NCBI GenBank assembly: GCA_951213105.1
Contig: OX578142.1
Coordinates: 2,744,649-2,808,648, forward strand
Reading direction: 5' to 3'
Length of the DNA: 64,000 nt
From: Amaurobius ferox
Lineage: Eukaryota > Arthropoda > Arachnida > Araneae > Amaurobiidae
In this document: piece after piece, positions 38,001 to 50,389 of the stretch
How positions within the stretch are numbered: the first letter of the stretch is position 1
How the letters are laid out: each line of letters starts with the position of its first letter
The notes under the pieces: generated by a model
Databases searched by the model: none
Told to the model about the DNA's origin: nothing
The model's input: the letters and a program-made list of their open reading frames with translations, nothing else
Made by a program: the position numbers and the translations under genes

Positions 38001-41000
38001 TCGGATGTTTCACAAAATCTGTAAGGGGGGTAGCATGAAAAAGTGTAGATTTTTCGAAATTTTGAAACCTCGTTTTTTGGACATCAAACAGAAGGTATCG
38101 GCCAGAAAGCCAGGAAATCGGACTTCTCCATCGAAATTAGATATAAAAAATTGTATTTGAACGAAAATTATCATGGTCGGATTTTTCACAAAATCGGTAA
38201 GGGGGGGTAGCATGAAAAAGTATAGATTTTTCGAAATTTTGAAACCTCGTTTTTTGGACATCAAACAGAAGGTATCGGCCAGAAAGCCAGGAAATCGGTC
38301 TTCTCCATCGAAATTAGATATAAAAAATTGTATTTGAACGAAAATTATCATGGTCGGATTTTTCACAAAATCGGTAAGGGGGGGGTAGCATGAAAAAGTA
38401 TAGATTTTTCGAAATTTTGAAACCTCGTTTTTTAGACATCAAACAGAAGGTATCGGCCAGAAAGCCAGGAAATCGGTCTTCTCCATCGAAATTAGATTAA
38501 AAAATTTTATTTGAACGAAAATTATCATGGTCGGATTTTTCACAAAATCGGTAAGGGGGGGTAGCATGAAAAAGTATAGATTTTTCGAAATTTTGAAACC
38601 TCGTTTTTTGGACATCAAACAGAAGGTATCGGCCAGAAAGCCAGGAAATCGGTCTTCTCCATCGAAATTAGATATAAAAAATTGTATTTGAACGAAAATT
38701 ATCATGGTCGGATTTTTCACAAAATCTGTAAGGGGGGGTAGCATGAAAAAGTATAGATTTTTCGAAATTTTGAAACCTCGTTTTTTGGACATCAAACAGA
38801 AGGTATCGGCCAGAAAGCCAGGAAATCGGACTTCTCCATCGAAATTAGATATAAAAAATTGTATTTGAACGAAAATTATCATGGTCGGATTTTTCACAAA
38901 ATCGGTAAGTTTTGAAACCTCGTTTTTTGGACATCAAACAGAAGGTATCGGCCAGAAAGCCAGGAAATCGGACTTCTCCATCGAAATTAGATATAAAAAA
39001 TAGTATTTGAACGAAAATTATCATGGTCGGATTTTTCACAACATCGGTAAGGGGGGGTAGCATGAAAAAGTATAGATTTTTCGAAATTTTGAAACCTCGT
39101 TTTTTGGACATCAAATAGAAGGTATCGGCCAGAAAGCCAGGAAATCGGTCTTCTCCATCGAAATTAGATATAAAAAATTGTATTTGAACGAAAATTATCA
39201 TGGTCGGATTTTTCACAAAATCGGTAAGGGGGGGTAGCATGAAAAAGTATAGATTTTTCGAAATTTTGAAACCTCGTTTTTTGGACATCAAACAGAAGGT
39301 ATCGGCCAGAAAGCCAGGAAATCGGTCTTCTCCATCGAAATTATATATAAAAAATTGTATTTGAACGAAAATTATCATGGTCGGATTTTTCACAAAATCG
39401 GTAAGGGGGGGTAGCATGAAAAAGTATAGAATTTTCGAAATTTTGAAACCTCGTTTTTTGGACATCAAACAGAAGGTATCGGCCAGAAAGCCAGAAAATC
39501 GGTCTTCTCCATCGAATTTAGATATAAAAAATTGTATTTGAACGAAAATTATCATGGTCGGATTTTTCACAAAATCGGTAAGGGGGGGTAGCATGAAAAA
39601 GTATAAATTTTTCGAAATTTTGAAACCTTGTTGTCGGACATCAAACAGAATGTATCGGCCAGAAAGCCAGGAAATCGGTTTTCTCCATCGAAATTAGATA
39701 TAAAAAATTGTATTTGAACGAAAATTATCATGGTCGGATTTTTCACAAAATCGGTAAGGGGGGGTAGCATGAAAAAGTATAGATTTTTCGAAATTTTGAA
39801 ACCTCGTTTTTTGGACATCAAACAGAAGGTATCGGCCAGAAACCAGGAAATCGGTCTTCTCCATCGAAATTAGATATAAAAAATTGTATTTGAACGAAAA
39901 TTATCATGGTCGGATTTTTCACAAAATCGGTAAGGGGGGGTAGCATGAAAAAGTATAGATTTTTCGAAATTTTGAAACCTCGTTTTTTGGACATCAAACA
40001 GAAGGTATCGACCAGAAACCAGGAAATCGGTCTTCTCCATCGAAATTAGATATAAAAAATTGTATTTGAACGAAAATTATCATGGTCGGATTTTTCACAA
40101 AATCGGTAAGGGGGGGTAGCATGAAAAAGTATAGATTCTTCGAAATTTTGAAACCTCGTTTTTTGGACATCAAACAGAAGGTATCGGCCAGAAAGCCAGG
40201 AAATCGGACTTCTCCATCGAAATTAGATATAAAAAATTGTATTTGAACGAAAATTATCATGGTCGGATTTTTCACAAAATCGGTAAGGGGGGGTAGCATG
40301 AAAAAGTATAGATTTTTCGAAATTTTGAAACCTCGTATTTTGGACATCAAACAGAAGGTATCGGCCAGAAAGCCAGGAAATCGGTCTTCTCCATCGAAAT
40401 TAGATATAAAAAATTGTATTTGAACGAAAATTATCATGGTCGGATTTTTCACAAAATCGGTAAGGGGGGGTAGCATGAAAAAGTATAGATTTTTCGAAAT
40501 TTTGAAACCTCGTTTTTTGGACATCAAACAGAAGGTATCGGCCAGAAAACCAGGAAATCGGTCTTCTCCATCGAAATTAGATATAAAAAATTGTATTTGA
40601 ACGAAAATTATCATGGTCGGATTTTTCACAAAATCGGTAAGGGGGGGTAGCATGAAAAAGTATAGATTTTTCGAAATTTTGAAACCACGTTTTTTGGACA
40701 TCAAACAGAAGGTATCGGCCAGTAAGCCAGGAAATCGGTCTTCTCCATCGAAATTAGATATAAAAAATTGTATTTGAACGAAAATTTTCATGGTCGGATT
40801 TTTCACAAAATCTGTAAGGGGGGGTAGCATGAAAAAGTATAGATTTTTCGAAATTTTGAAACCTCGTTTTTTGGACATCAAACAGAAGGTATCGGCCAGA
40901 AAGCTAGGAAATCGGACTTCTCCATCGAAATTAGATATAAAAAATTGTATTTGAACGAAAATTATCATGGTCGGATTTTTCACAAAATCGGTAAGGGGGG

Positions 41001-44000
41001 GTAGCATGAAAAAGTATAGATTTTTCGAAATTTTGAAACCTCGTTTTTTGGACATCAAACAGAAGGTATCGGCCAGAAAACCAGGAAATCGGTCTTCTCC
41101 ATCGAAATTAGATATAAAAAAATGTATTTGAACGAAAATTATCATGGTCGGATTTTTCACAAAATCGGTAAGGGGGGGTAGCATAAAAAAGTATAGATTT
41201 TTCGAAATTTTGAAACCACGTTTTTTGGACATCAAACAGAAGGTATCGGCCAGTAAGCCAGGAAATCGGTCTTCTCCATCGAAATTAGATATAAAAAATT
41301 GTATTTGAACGAAAATTATCATGGTCGAATTTTTCACAAAATGTGTAAGGGGGTAGCATGAAAAAGTATAGATTTTTCGAAATTTTGAAACCTCGTTTTT
41401 TGGACATCAAACAGAAGGTATCGGCCAGAAAGCCAGGAAATCGGACTTCTCCATCGAAATTAGATATAAAAAATTGTATTTGAACGAAAATTATCATGGT
41501 CGGATTTTTCACAAAATCGGTAAGGGGGGGTAGCATGAAAAAGTATAGATTTTTCGAAATTTTGAAACCTCGTTTTTTACACATCAAACAGAAGGTATCG
41601 GCCAGAAAGCCAGGAAATCGGTCTTCTCCATCGAAATTAGATTAAAAAATTGTATTTGAACGAAAATTATCATGGTCGGATTTTTCACAAAATCGGTAAG
41701 GGGGGGTAGCATGAAAAAGTACAGATTTTTCGAAATTTTGAAACCTCGTTTTTTGGACATCAAACAGAAGGTATCGGCCAGAAAGCCAGGAAATCGGTCT
41801 TCTCCATCGAAATTAGATATAAAAAATTGTATTTGAACGAAAATTATCATGGTCGGATTTTTCACAAAATCTGTAAGGGGGGGTAGCATGAAAAAGTATA
41901 GATTTTTCGAAATTTTGAAACCTCGTTTTTTGGACATCAAACAGAAGGTATCGGCCAGAAAGCCAGGAAATCGGACTTCTCCATCGAAATTAGATATAAA
42001 AAATTGTATTTGAACGAAAATTATCATGGTCGGATTTTTCACAAAATCGGTAAGGGGGGGTAGCATGAAAAAGTATAGATTTTTCGAAATTTTGAAACCT
42101 CGTTTTTTGGACATCAAACAGAAGGTATCGGCCAGAAAGCCAGGAAATCGGACTTCTCCATCGAAATTAGATATAAAAAATAGTATTTGAACGAAAATTA
42201 TCATGGTCGGATTTTTCACAACATCGGTAAGGGGGGGTAGCATGAAAAAGTATAGATTTTTCGAAATTTTGAAACCTCGTTTTTTGGACATCAAACAGAA
42301 GGTACCGGCCAGAAAGCCAGGAAATCGGTCTTCTCCATCGAAATTAGATATAAAAAATTGTATTTGAACGAAAATTATCATGGTCGGATTTTTCACAAAA
42401 TCGGTAAGGGGGGGTAGCATGAAAAAGTATAGATTTTTCGAAATTTTGAAACCTCGTTTTTTGGACATCAAACAGAAGGTATCGGCCAGTAAGCCAGGAA
42501 ATCGGTCTTCTCCATCGAAATTAGATATAAAAAATTGTATTTGAACGAAAATTATCATGGTCGAATTTTTCACAAAATGTGTAAGGGGGTAGCATGAAAA
42601 AGTATAGATTTTTCGAAATTTTGAAACCTCGTTTTTTGGACATCAAACAGAAGGTATCGGCCAGAAAGCCAGGAAATCGGACTTCTCCATCGAAATTAGA
42701 TATAAAAAATTGTATTTGAACGAAAATTATCATGGTCGGATTTTTCACAAAATCGGTAAGGGGGGGTAGCATGAAAAAGTATAGATTTTTCGAAATTTTG
42801 AAACCTCGTTTTTTGGACATCAAACAGAAGGTATCGGCCAGAAAGCCAGGAAATCGGCCTTCTCCATCGAAATTAGATTAAAAAATTGTATTTGAACGAA
42901 AATTATCATGGTCGGATTTTTCACAAAATCGGTAAGGGGGGGTAGCATGAAAAAGTATAGATTTTTCGAAATTTTGAAACCTCGTTTTTTGGACATCAAA
43001 CAGAAGGTATCGGCCAGAAAGCCAGGAAATCGGTCTTCTCCATCGAAATTAGATATAAAAAATTGTATTTGAACGAAAATTATCATGGTCGGATTTTTCA
43101 CAAAATCTGTAAGGGGGGGTAGCATGAAAAAGTATAGATTTTTCGAAATTTTGAAACCTCGTTTTTTGGACATCAAACAGAAGGTATCGGCCAGAAAGCC
43201 AGGAAATCGGACTTCTCCATCGAAATTAGATATAAAAAATAGTATTTGAACGAAAATTATCATGGTCGGATTTTTCACAACATCGGTAAGGGGGGGTAGC
43301 ATGAAAAAGTATAGATATTTCGAAATTTTGAAACCTCGTTTTTTGGACATCAAACAGAAGGTACCGGCCAGAAAGCCAGGAAATCGGTCTTCTCCATCGA
43401 AATTAGATATAAAAAATTGTATTTGAACGAAAATTATCATGGTCGGATTTTTCACAAAATCGGTAAGGGGGGGGTAGCATGAAAAAGTATAGATTTTTCG
43501 AAATTTTGAAACCTCGTTTTTTGGACATCAAACAGAAGGTATCGGCCAGTAAGCCAGGAAATCGGTCTTCTCCATCGAAATTAGATATAAAAAATTGTAT
43601 TTGAACGAAAATTATCATGGTCGAATTTTTCACAAAATGTGTAAGGGGGTAGCATGAAAAAGTATAGATTTTTCGAAATTTTGAAACCTCGTTTTTTGGA
43701 CATCAAACAGAAGGTATCGGCCAGAAAGCCAGGAAATCGGACTTCTCCATCGAAATTAGATATAAAAAATTGTATTTGAACGAAAATTATCATGGTCGGA
43801 TTTTTCACAAAATCGGTAAGGGGGGGGTAGCATGAAAAAGTATAGATTTTTCGAAATTTTGAAACCTCGTTTTTTGGACATCAAACAGAAGGTATCGGCC
43901 AGAAAGCCAGGAAATCGGTCTTCTCCATCGAAATTAGATTAAAAAATTGTATTTGAACGAAAATTATCATGGTCGGATTTTTCACAAAATCGGTAAGGGG

Positions 44001-44171
44001 GGGTAGCATGAAAAAGTATAGATTTTTCGAAATTTTGAAACCTCGTTTTTTGGACATCAAACAGAAGGTATCGGCCAGAAAGCCAGGAAATCGGTCTTCT
44101 CCATCGAAATTAGATATAAAAAATTGTATTTGAACGAAAATTATCATGGTCGGATTTTTCACAAAATCTGT

Positions 44172-44190
44172 AAGGGGGGGTAGCATGAAA
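44172..44190 (+). repeat. Left 19-bp target-site duplication of element C
   Basis: AAGGGGGGGTAGCATGAAA, identical to 45762-45780 and to both copies flanking element B. The base just upstream differs from B's monomer (TCTGTAAG here, TCGGTAAG there), so the target monomers are of different subtypes. Confidence 0.82.
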
Positions 44191-44192
44191 GG

Positions 44193-44245
44193 CCCAGACC
44201 ATACAGCCAACCCAGGGGTTTATGGCAGTTTAATGTATGGCCGGG
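44193..44245 (-). other. 3'-terminal stem-loop of element C
   Basis: Same sequence and pairing as in elements A and B, at the same two-base distance from the satellite junction. Confidence 0.6.
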
Positions 44246-45196
44246 AGAAAATTTAGAACAGGAAATTTAGAACAGGAGAATTTAGAAATTTAGAAAATTT
44301 AGAACAGAAGACCGACTTCCACAGACCGACACCCACGAGCAGCCCAGAGTAAACCAGTAGTTTATTAAATAATCAATCAAAGGTTACAGTTACAAAATAT
44401 TAGGTGTCACGTAGGACACAGGCAGCAGAACAGACAGGCAAACAAACAAACAACAAACCATAAAGATACAGCAAACAACATAAAGAACACAGCAAACAAC
44501 ATAAAATCACTGCAAACAACATGAAGAAGGGAGTCAGACAATTAAAAGAAATTAAACTTTCTATTAGTGTTTAAATTCAAAGGTCTTAAGTTAACGGTTT
44601 AAAACTTAATCGATCCCAAATTTTGAAATTTATAATGATACTAAATTCTCAATAAAAGAAGTGATTCCATTAAAAGTTCTATCAGATTTATATAGTTTTT
44701 AATATATATTTTTTTTTTTATTAAGTGTAAAGGTATAATTTTAGTTTATATTTACAAGCCTGGTTTCCATAAAGGATCAAACCCAAGGGTTAAATCCAGG
44801 AAAATTAAAATATTCATCACTAAAACCAGATAAAAACGTTAATTAATTAAAGAAAATATGCCAGTAAACAGTTAAAAAGTTTTAAGTTAAAGGAAGATAA
44901 TTAAAAGTTTATTATTATTATTATTATTATTTTTTTTTTTTTTAAAAACATAACATTTACACTAAGGGTTATAAAGTGTTTTTTCACTCTCTTTTCTATT
45001 TTTTTTTTCTCTAAAACTTATCAATTATTCTAAGGATGAAACAACGAAGGTCAATTATGAGTGTAGAATTACTAGTTCCGAGCAGTAAAAATATATTAAT
45101 ATACAGCAAAAATCATATAAATATACAGCAAAAGTCATTAAATGGCAAAGCATAATTAAAAAGTAACACAGGACAGGTGAGAAATCTCAGAAAAGT

Positions 45197-45712
45197 CTAA
45201 AGAGTTTTTTGAAGATTCTTAATACGTAAGAGTTCCCTGTGGAGGGCATGACAGTTGGCCCTGTCCCTAGCATTATGTTTTGTACACCATTGAAGAGAGG
45301 AATCTTGCAAGTTGGCTGATATACAGTTAGGACAAGACGGGGTTTTAGCATTACAGGTCTTGAAAGAGTGTTTATCAGAGGAGCACTGGCTACACTTACT
45401 GGATGGTTGACGGCAGGTGGCAGCAGAGTGACCGAATCCTTGGCAATGGTAACATATTTGCAAGGAAACATATTTCTTTATATTGAAGTATTGGAAGTGA
45501 TAGTACAGTTTTTTGATGTCTATAAGTGATTTTCCGGCGGCAACATCAGTCAAGATCACCAAATTATTGGATCCCAATTTGTTCTTAAAGGTTTTGATTA
45601 TCTTAAACTCCTGTATTTCAGTATTGGAAAGGTTTTTTAAGAGCAGAGGCTTGATGTCTGCCTCAGAGATATTCACAGGAACGTTAAAAATAATAAGTGG
45701 CATTTTCCGGAC
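45197..45712 (-). pseudogene. ORF1 (Gag-like) C-terminal fragment of element C
   Basis: 171 codons corresponding to residues about 369-539 of element B's ORF1, with no length difference. It keeps the RRM-like IIFNVP start and all three zinc knuckles (CYHCQGFGHSAATC, CSQCSSDKHSFKTC, then CPNC...H...C), and ends in LLRIKNLQKTL against LLRIKTLQKTL in B. Over the 85-residue knuckle-to-end region I count about 62% identity to B. This is far lower than the near-identity of their 3' UTRs. The open frame continues about 17 codons upstream into satellite-derived junction DNA, which is not part of the gene. Lacking its first ~368 residues and start, it is a dead fragment. Confidence 0.85.
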
Positions 45713-45761
45713 AGGTAGCATGAAAAGTATAGATTTTTCAAGCAAGGGGGATTTTGATAGC
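45713..45761 (+). other. Scrambled 5' junction of element C
   Basis: Between ORF1 and the target-site duplication lie about 25 bp of satellite in the normal orientation (GGTAGCATGAAAAGTATAG and onward, one A short). Then come AAGCAAGGGGG, ATTTTGAT and AGC. The AGCAAGGGGG motif appears twice in tandem. Template jumping between satellite monomers during second-strand joining would explain it. Confidence 0.65.
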
Positions 45762-45780
45762 AAGGGGGGGTAGCATGAAA
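45762..45780 (+). repeat. Right 19-bp target-site duplication of element C
   Basis: Matches 44172-44190 exactly; normal satellite continues directly after it. Confidence 0.82.
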
Positions 45781-48609
45781 AAGTATAGATTTTTCGAAAT
45801 TTTGAAACCTCGTTTTTTGGACATCAAACAGAAGGTATCGGCCAGAAAGCCAGGAAATCGGACTTCTCCATCGAAATTAGATATAAAAAATTGTATGTGA
45901 ACGAAAATTATCATGGTCGGATTTTTCACAAAATCGGTAAGGGGGGGTAGCATGAAAAAGTATAGATTTTTCGAAATTTTGAAACCTCGTTTTTTGGACA
46001 TCAAACAGAAGGTATCGGCCAGAAAGCCAGGAAATCGGACTTCTCCATCGAAATTAGATATAAAAAATAGTATTTGAACGAAAATTATCATGGTCGGATT
46101 TTTCACAACATCGGTAAGGGGGGGTAGCATGAAAAAGTATAGATTTTTCGAAATTTTGAAACCTCGTTTTTTGGACATCAAACAGAAGGTACCGGCCAGA
46201 AAGCCAGGAAATCGGTCTTCTCCATCGAAATTAGATATAAAAAATTGTATTTGAACGAAAATTATCATGGTCGGATTTTTCACAAAATCGGTAAGGGGGG
46301 GTAGCATGAAAAAGTATAGATTTTTCGAAATTTTGAAACCTCGTTTTTTGGACATCAAACAGAAGGTATCGGCCAGAAAGCCAGGAAATCGGTCTTCTCC
46401 ATCGAAATTAGATATAAAAAATTGTATTTGAACGAAATTTATCATGGTCGGATTTTTCACAAAATCTGTAAGGGGGGGTAGCATGAAAAAGTATAGATTT
46501 TTCGAAATTTTGAAACCTCGTTTTTTGGACATCAAACAGAAGGTATCGGCCAGAAAGCCAGGAAATCGGACTTCTCCATCGAAATTAGATATAAAAAATT
46601 GTATTTGAACGAAAATTATCATGGTCGGATTTTTCACAAAATCGGTAAGGGGGGGTAGCATGAAAAAGTATAGATTTTTCGAAATTTTGAAACCTCGTTT
46701 TTTGGACATCAAACAGAAGGTATCGGCCAGAAAGCCAGGAAATCGGAGTTCTCCATCGAAATTAGATATAAAAAATAGTATTTGAACGAAAATTATCATG
46801 GTCGGATTTTTCACAACATCGGTAAGGGGGGGTAGCATGAAAAAGTATAGATTTTTCGAAATTTTGAAACCTCGTTTTTTGGACATCAAACAGAAGGTAC
46901 CGGCCAGAAAGCCAGGAAATCGGTCTTCTCCATCGAAATTAGATATAAAAAATTGTATTTGAACGAAAATTATCATGGTCGGATTTTTCACAAAATCGGT
47001 AAGGGGGGGGTAGCATGAAAAAGTATAGATTTTTCGAAATTTTGAAACCTCGTTTTTTGGACATCAAACAGAAGGTATCGGCCAGAAAGCCAGGAAATCG
47101 GTTTTCTCCATCGAAATTATATATAAAAAATTGTATTTGAACGAAAATTATCATGGTCGGATTTTTCACAAAATCGGTAAGGGGGGGTAGCATGAAAAAG
47201 TATAGATTTTTTGAAATTTTGAAACCTCGTTTTTTGGACATCAAACAGAAGGTACCGGCCAGAAAGCCAGAAAATCGGTCTTCTCCATCGAATTTAGATA
47301 TAAAAAATTGTATTTGAACGAAAATTATCATGGTCGGATTTTTCACAAAATCGGTAAGGGGGGGTAGCATGAAAAAGTATAAATTTTTCGAAATTTTGAA
47401 ACCTCGTTGTCGGACATCAAACAGAAGGTATCGGCCAGAAAGCCAGGAAATCGGTTTTCTCCATCGAAATTAGATATAAAAAATTGTATTTGAACGAAAA
47501 TTATCATGGTCGGATTTTTCACAAAATCGGTAAGGGGGGGTAGCATGAAAAAGTATAGATTTTTCGAAATTTTGAAACCTCGTTTTTTGGACATCAAACA
47601 GAAGGTATCGGCCAGAAACCAGGAAATCGGTCTTCTCCATCGAAATTAGATATAAAAAATTGTATTTGAACGAAAATTATCATGGTCGGATTTTTCACAA
47701 AATCGGTAAGGGGGGGTAGCATGAAAAAGTATAGATTTTTCGAAATTTTGAAACCTCGTTTTTTGGACATCAAACAGAAGGTATCGGCCAGAAACCAGGA
47801 AATCGGTCTTCTCCATCGAAATTAGATATAAAAAATTGTATTTGAACGAAAATTATCATGGTCGGATTTTTCACAAAATCGGTAAGGGGGGGTAGCATGA
47901 AAAAGTATAGATTCTTCGAAATTTTGAAACCTCGTTTTTTGGACATCAAACAGAAGGTATCGGCCAGAAAGCCAGGAAATCGGACTTCTCCATCGAAATT
48001 AGATATAAAAAATTGTATTTGAACGAAAATTATCATGGTCGGATTTTTCACAAAATCTGTAAGGGGGGGTAGCATGAAAAAGTATAGATTTTTCGAAATT
48101 TTGAAACCTCGTTTTTTGGACATCAAACAGAAGGTATCGGCCAGAAAGCCAGGAAATCGGACTTCTCCATCGAAATTAGATATAAAAAATTGTATGTGAA
48201 CGAAAATTATCATGGTCGGATTTTTCACAAAATCGGTAAGGGGGGGTAGCATGAAAAAGTATAGATTTTTCGAAATTTTGAAACCTCGTTTTTTGGACAT
48301 CAAACAGAAGGTATCGGCCAGAAAGCCAGGAAATCGGACTTCTCCATCGAAATTAGATATAAAAAATAGTATTTGAACGAAAATTATCATGGTCGGATTT
48401 TTCACAACATCGGTAAGGGGGGGTAGCATGAAAAAGTATAGATTTTTCGAAATTTTGAAACCTCGTTTTTTGGACATCAAACAGAAGGTACCGGCCAGAA
48501 AGCCAGGAAATCGGTCTTCTCCATCGAAATTAGATATAAAAAATTATATTTGAACGAAAATTATCATGGTCGGATTTTTCACAAAATCGGTAAGGGGGGG
48601 TAGCATGAA

Positions 48610-50385
48610 AAATTATAGATTTTTCGAAATTTTGAAACCTCGTTTTTTGGACATCAAACAGAAGGTATCGGCCAGAAAGCCAGGAAATCGGTCTTCTCCA
48701 TCGAAATTAGATATAAAAAATTGTATTTGAACGAAATTTATCATGGTCGGATTTTTCACAAAATCTGTAAGGGGGGGTAGCATGAAAAAGTATAGATTTT
48801 TCGAAATTTTGAAACCTCGTTTTTTGGACATCAAACAGAAGGTATCGGCCAGAAAGCCAGGAAATCGGACTTCTCCATCGAAATTAGATATAAAAAATTG
48901 TATTTGAACGAAAATTATCATGGTCGGATTTTTCACAAAATCGGTAAGGGGGGGTAGCATGAAAAAGTATAGATTTTTCGAAATTTTGAAACCTCGTTTT
49001 TTGGACATCAAACAGAAGGTATCGGCCAGAAAGCCAGGAAATCGGACTTCTCCATCGAAATTAGATATAAAAAATAGTATTTGAACGAAAATTATCATGG
49101 TCGGATTTTTCACAACATCGGTAAGGGGGGGTAGCATGAAAAAGTATAGATTTTTCGAAATTTTGAAACCTCGTTTTTTGGACATCAAACAGAAGGTACC
49201 GGCCAGAAAGCCAGGAAATCGGTCTTCTCCATCGAAATTAGATATAAAAAATTGTATTTGAACGAAAATTATCATGGTCGGATTTTTCACAAAATCGGTA
49301 AGGGGGGGTAGCATGAAAAAGTATAGATTTTTCGAAATTTTGAAACCTCGTTTTTTGGACATCAAACAGAAGGTATCGGCCAGAAAGCCAGGAAATCGGT
49401 CTTCTCCATCGAAATTATATATAAAAAATTGTATTTGAACGAAAATTATCATGGTCGGATTTTTCACAAAATCGGTAAGGGGGGGTAGCATGAAAAAGTA
49501 TAGATTTTTCGAAATTTTGAAACCTCGTTTTTTGGACATCAAACAGAAGGTATCGGCCAGAAAGCCAGGAAATCGGTCTTCTCCATCGAAATTAGATATA
49601 AAAAATTGTATTTGAACGAAATTTATCATGGTCGGATTTTTCACAAAATCTGTAAGGGGGGGTAGCATGAAAAAGTATAGATTTTTCGAAATTTTGAAAC
49701 CTCGTTTTTTGGACATCAAACAGAAGGTATCGGCCAGAAAGCCAGGAAATCGGACTTCTCCATCGAAATTAGATATAAAAAATTGTATTTGAACGAAAAT
49801 TATCATGGTCGGATTTTTCACAAAATCGGTAAGGGGGGGTAGCATGAAAAAGTATAGATTTTTCGAAATTTTGAAACCTCGTTTTTTGGACATCAAACAG
49901 AAGGTATCGGCCAGAAAGCCAGGAAATCGGACTTCTCCATCGAAATTAGATATAAAAAATAGTATTTGAACGAAAATTATCATGGTCGGATTTTTCACAA
50001 CATCGGTAAGGGGGGGTAGCATGAAAAAGTATAGATTTTTCGAAATTTTGAAACCTCGTTTTTTGGACATCAAACAGAAGGTACCGGCCAGAAAGCCAGG
50101 AAATCGGTCTTCTCCATCGAAATTAGATATAAAAAATTGTATTTGAACGAAAATTATCATGGTCGGATTTTTCACAAAATCGGTAAGGGGGGGTAGCATG
50201 AAAAAGTATAGATTTTTCGAAATTTTGAAACCTCGTTTTTTGGACATCAAACAGAAGGTATCGGCCAGAAAGCCAGGAAATCGGTCTTCTCCATCGAAAT
50301 TATATATAAAAAATTGTATTTGAACGAAAATTATCATGGTCGGATTTTTCACAAAATCGGTAAGGGGGGGTAGCATGAAAAAGTA
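48610..50385 (+). repeat. 5-monomer higher-order repeat, two copies (885 bp)
   Basis: The private variants CGAAATTTATCATGG (about 48733 and 49618), GGTACCGG (about 49197 and 50082) and AAATTATATATAAAA (about 49414 and 50299) each recur at 885 bp, which is five monomers. The copies look almost identical. Confidence 0.8.
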
Positions 50386-50389
50386 TAGA

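Larger units (their letters stand above)
35020..44190 (+). repeat. 177-bp satellite DNA, block 2 (about 52 monomers)
   Basis: Same monomer and orientation as block 1. The first ~3.2 kb repeats the monomer order of about 2.4-5.5 kb with the same private variants. These include ATTTTTAAACC (2771 and 35411), ATGTTCGGAATTTTC (2884 and 35524), the AAACCTTG monomer (5250 and 37890) and GTCGGATGTTTCAC (5361 and 38000), all at an offset near 32.64 kb. Further on come the CACAACATCGG and GGTACCGG subtypes and three TGTGTAAGGGGG monomers (41342, 42578, 43638). One monomer near 38908 has lost about 35 bp. The last 19 bp are the left target-site duplication of element C. No gene is present. Confidence 0.96.
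44191..45761 (-). mobile_element. Element C: 5'-truncated gag-bearing non-LTR retrotransposon
   Basis: Minus-strand copy with its 3' end at 44191, carrying the same terminal stem-loop as A and B. The first ~872 bp (44191-45062) are nearly identical to element B. After the shared TCAATTATGAGT the two diverge abruptly. ORF1's stop lies only 134 bp further on, and its C-terminal 171 codons remain (45197-45712). The 5' end is a scrambled junction (45713-45761), and the copy is flanked by 19-bp target-site duplications. No ORF2 is present. The unique segment 45063-45196 is AT-rich with a few ATATACAGCAAAA repeats. Confidence 0.9.
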
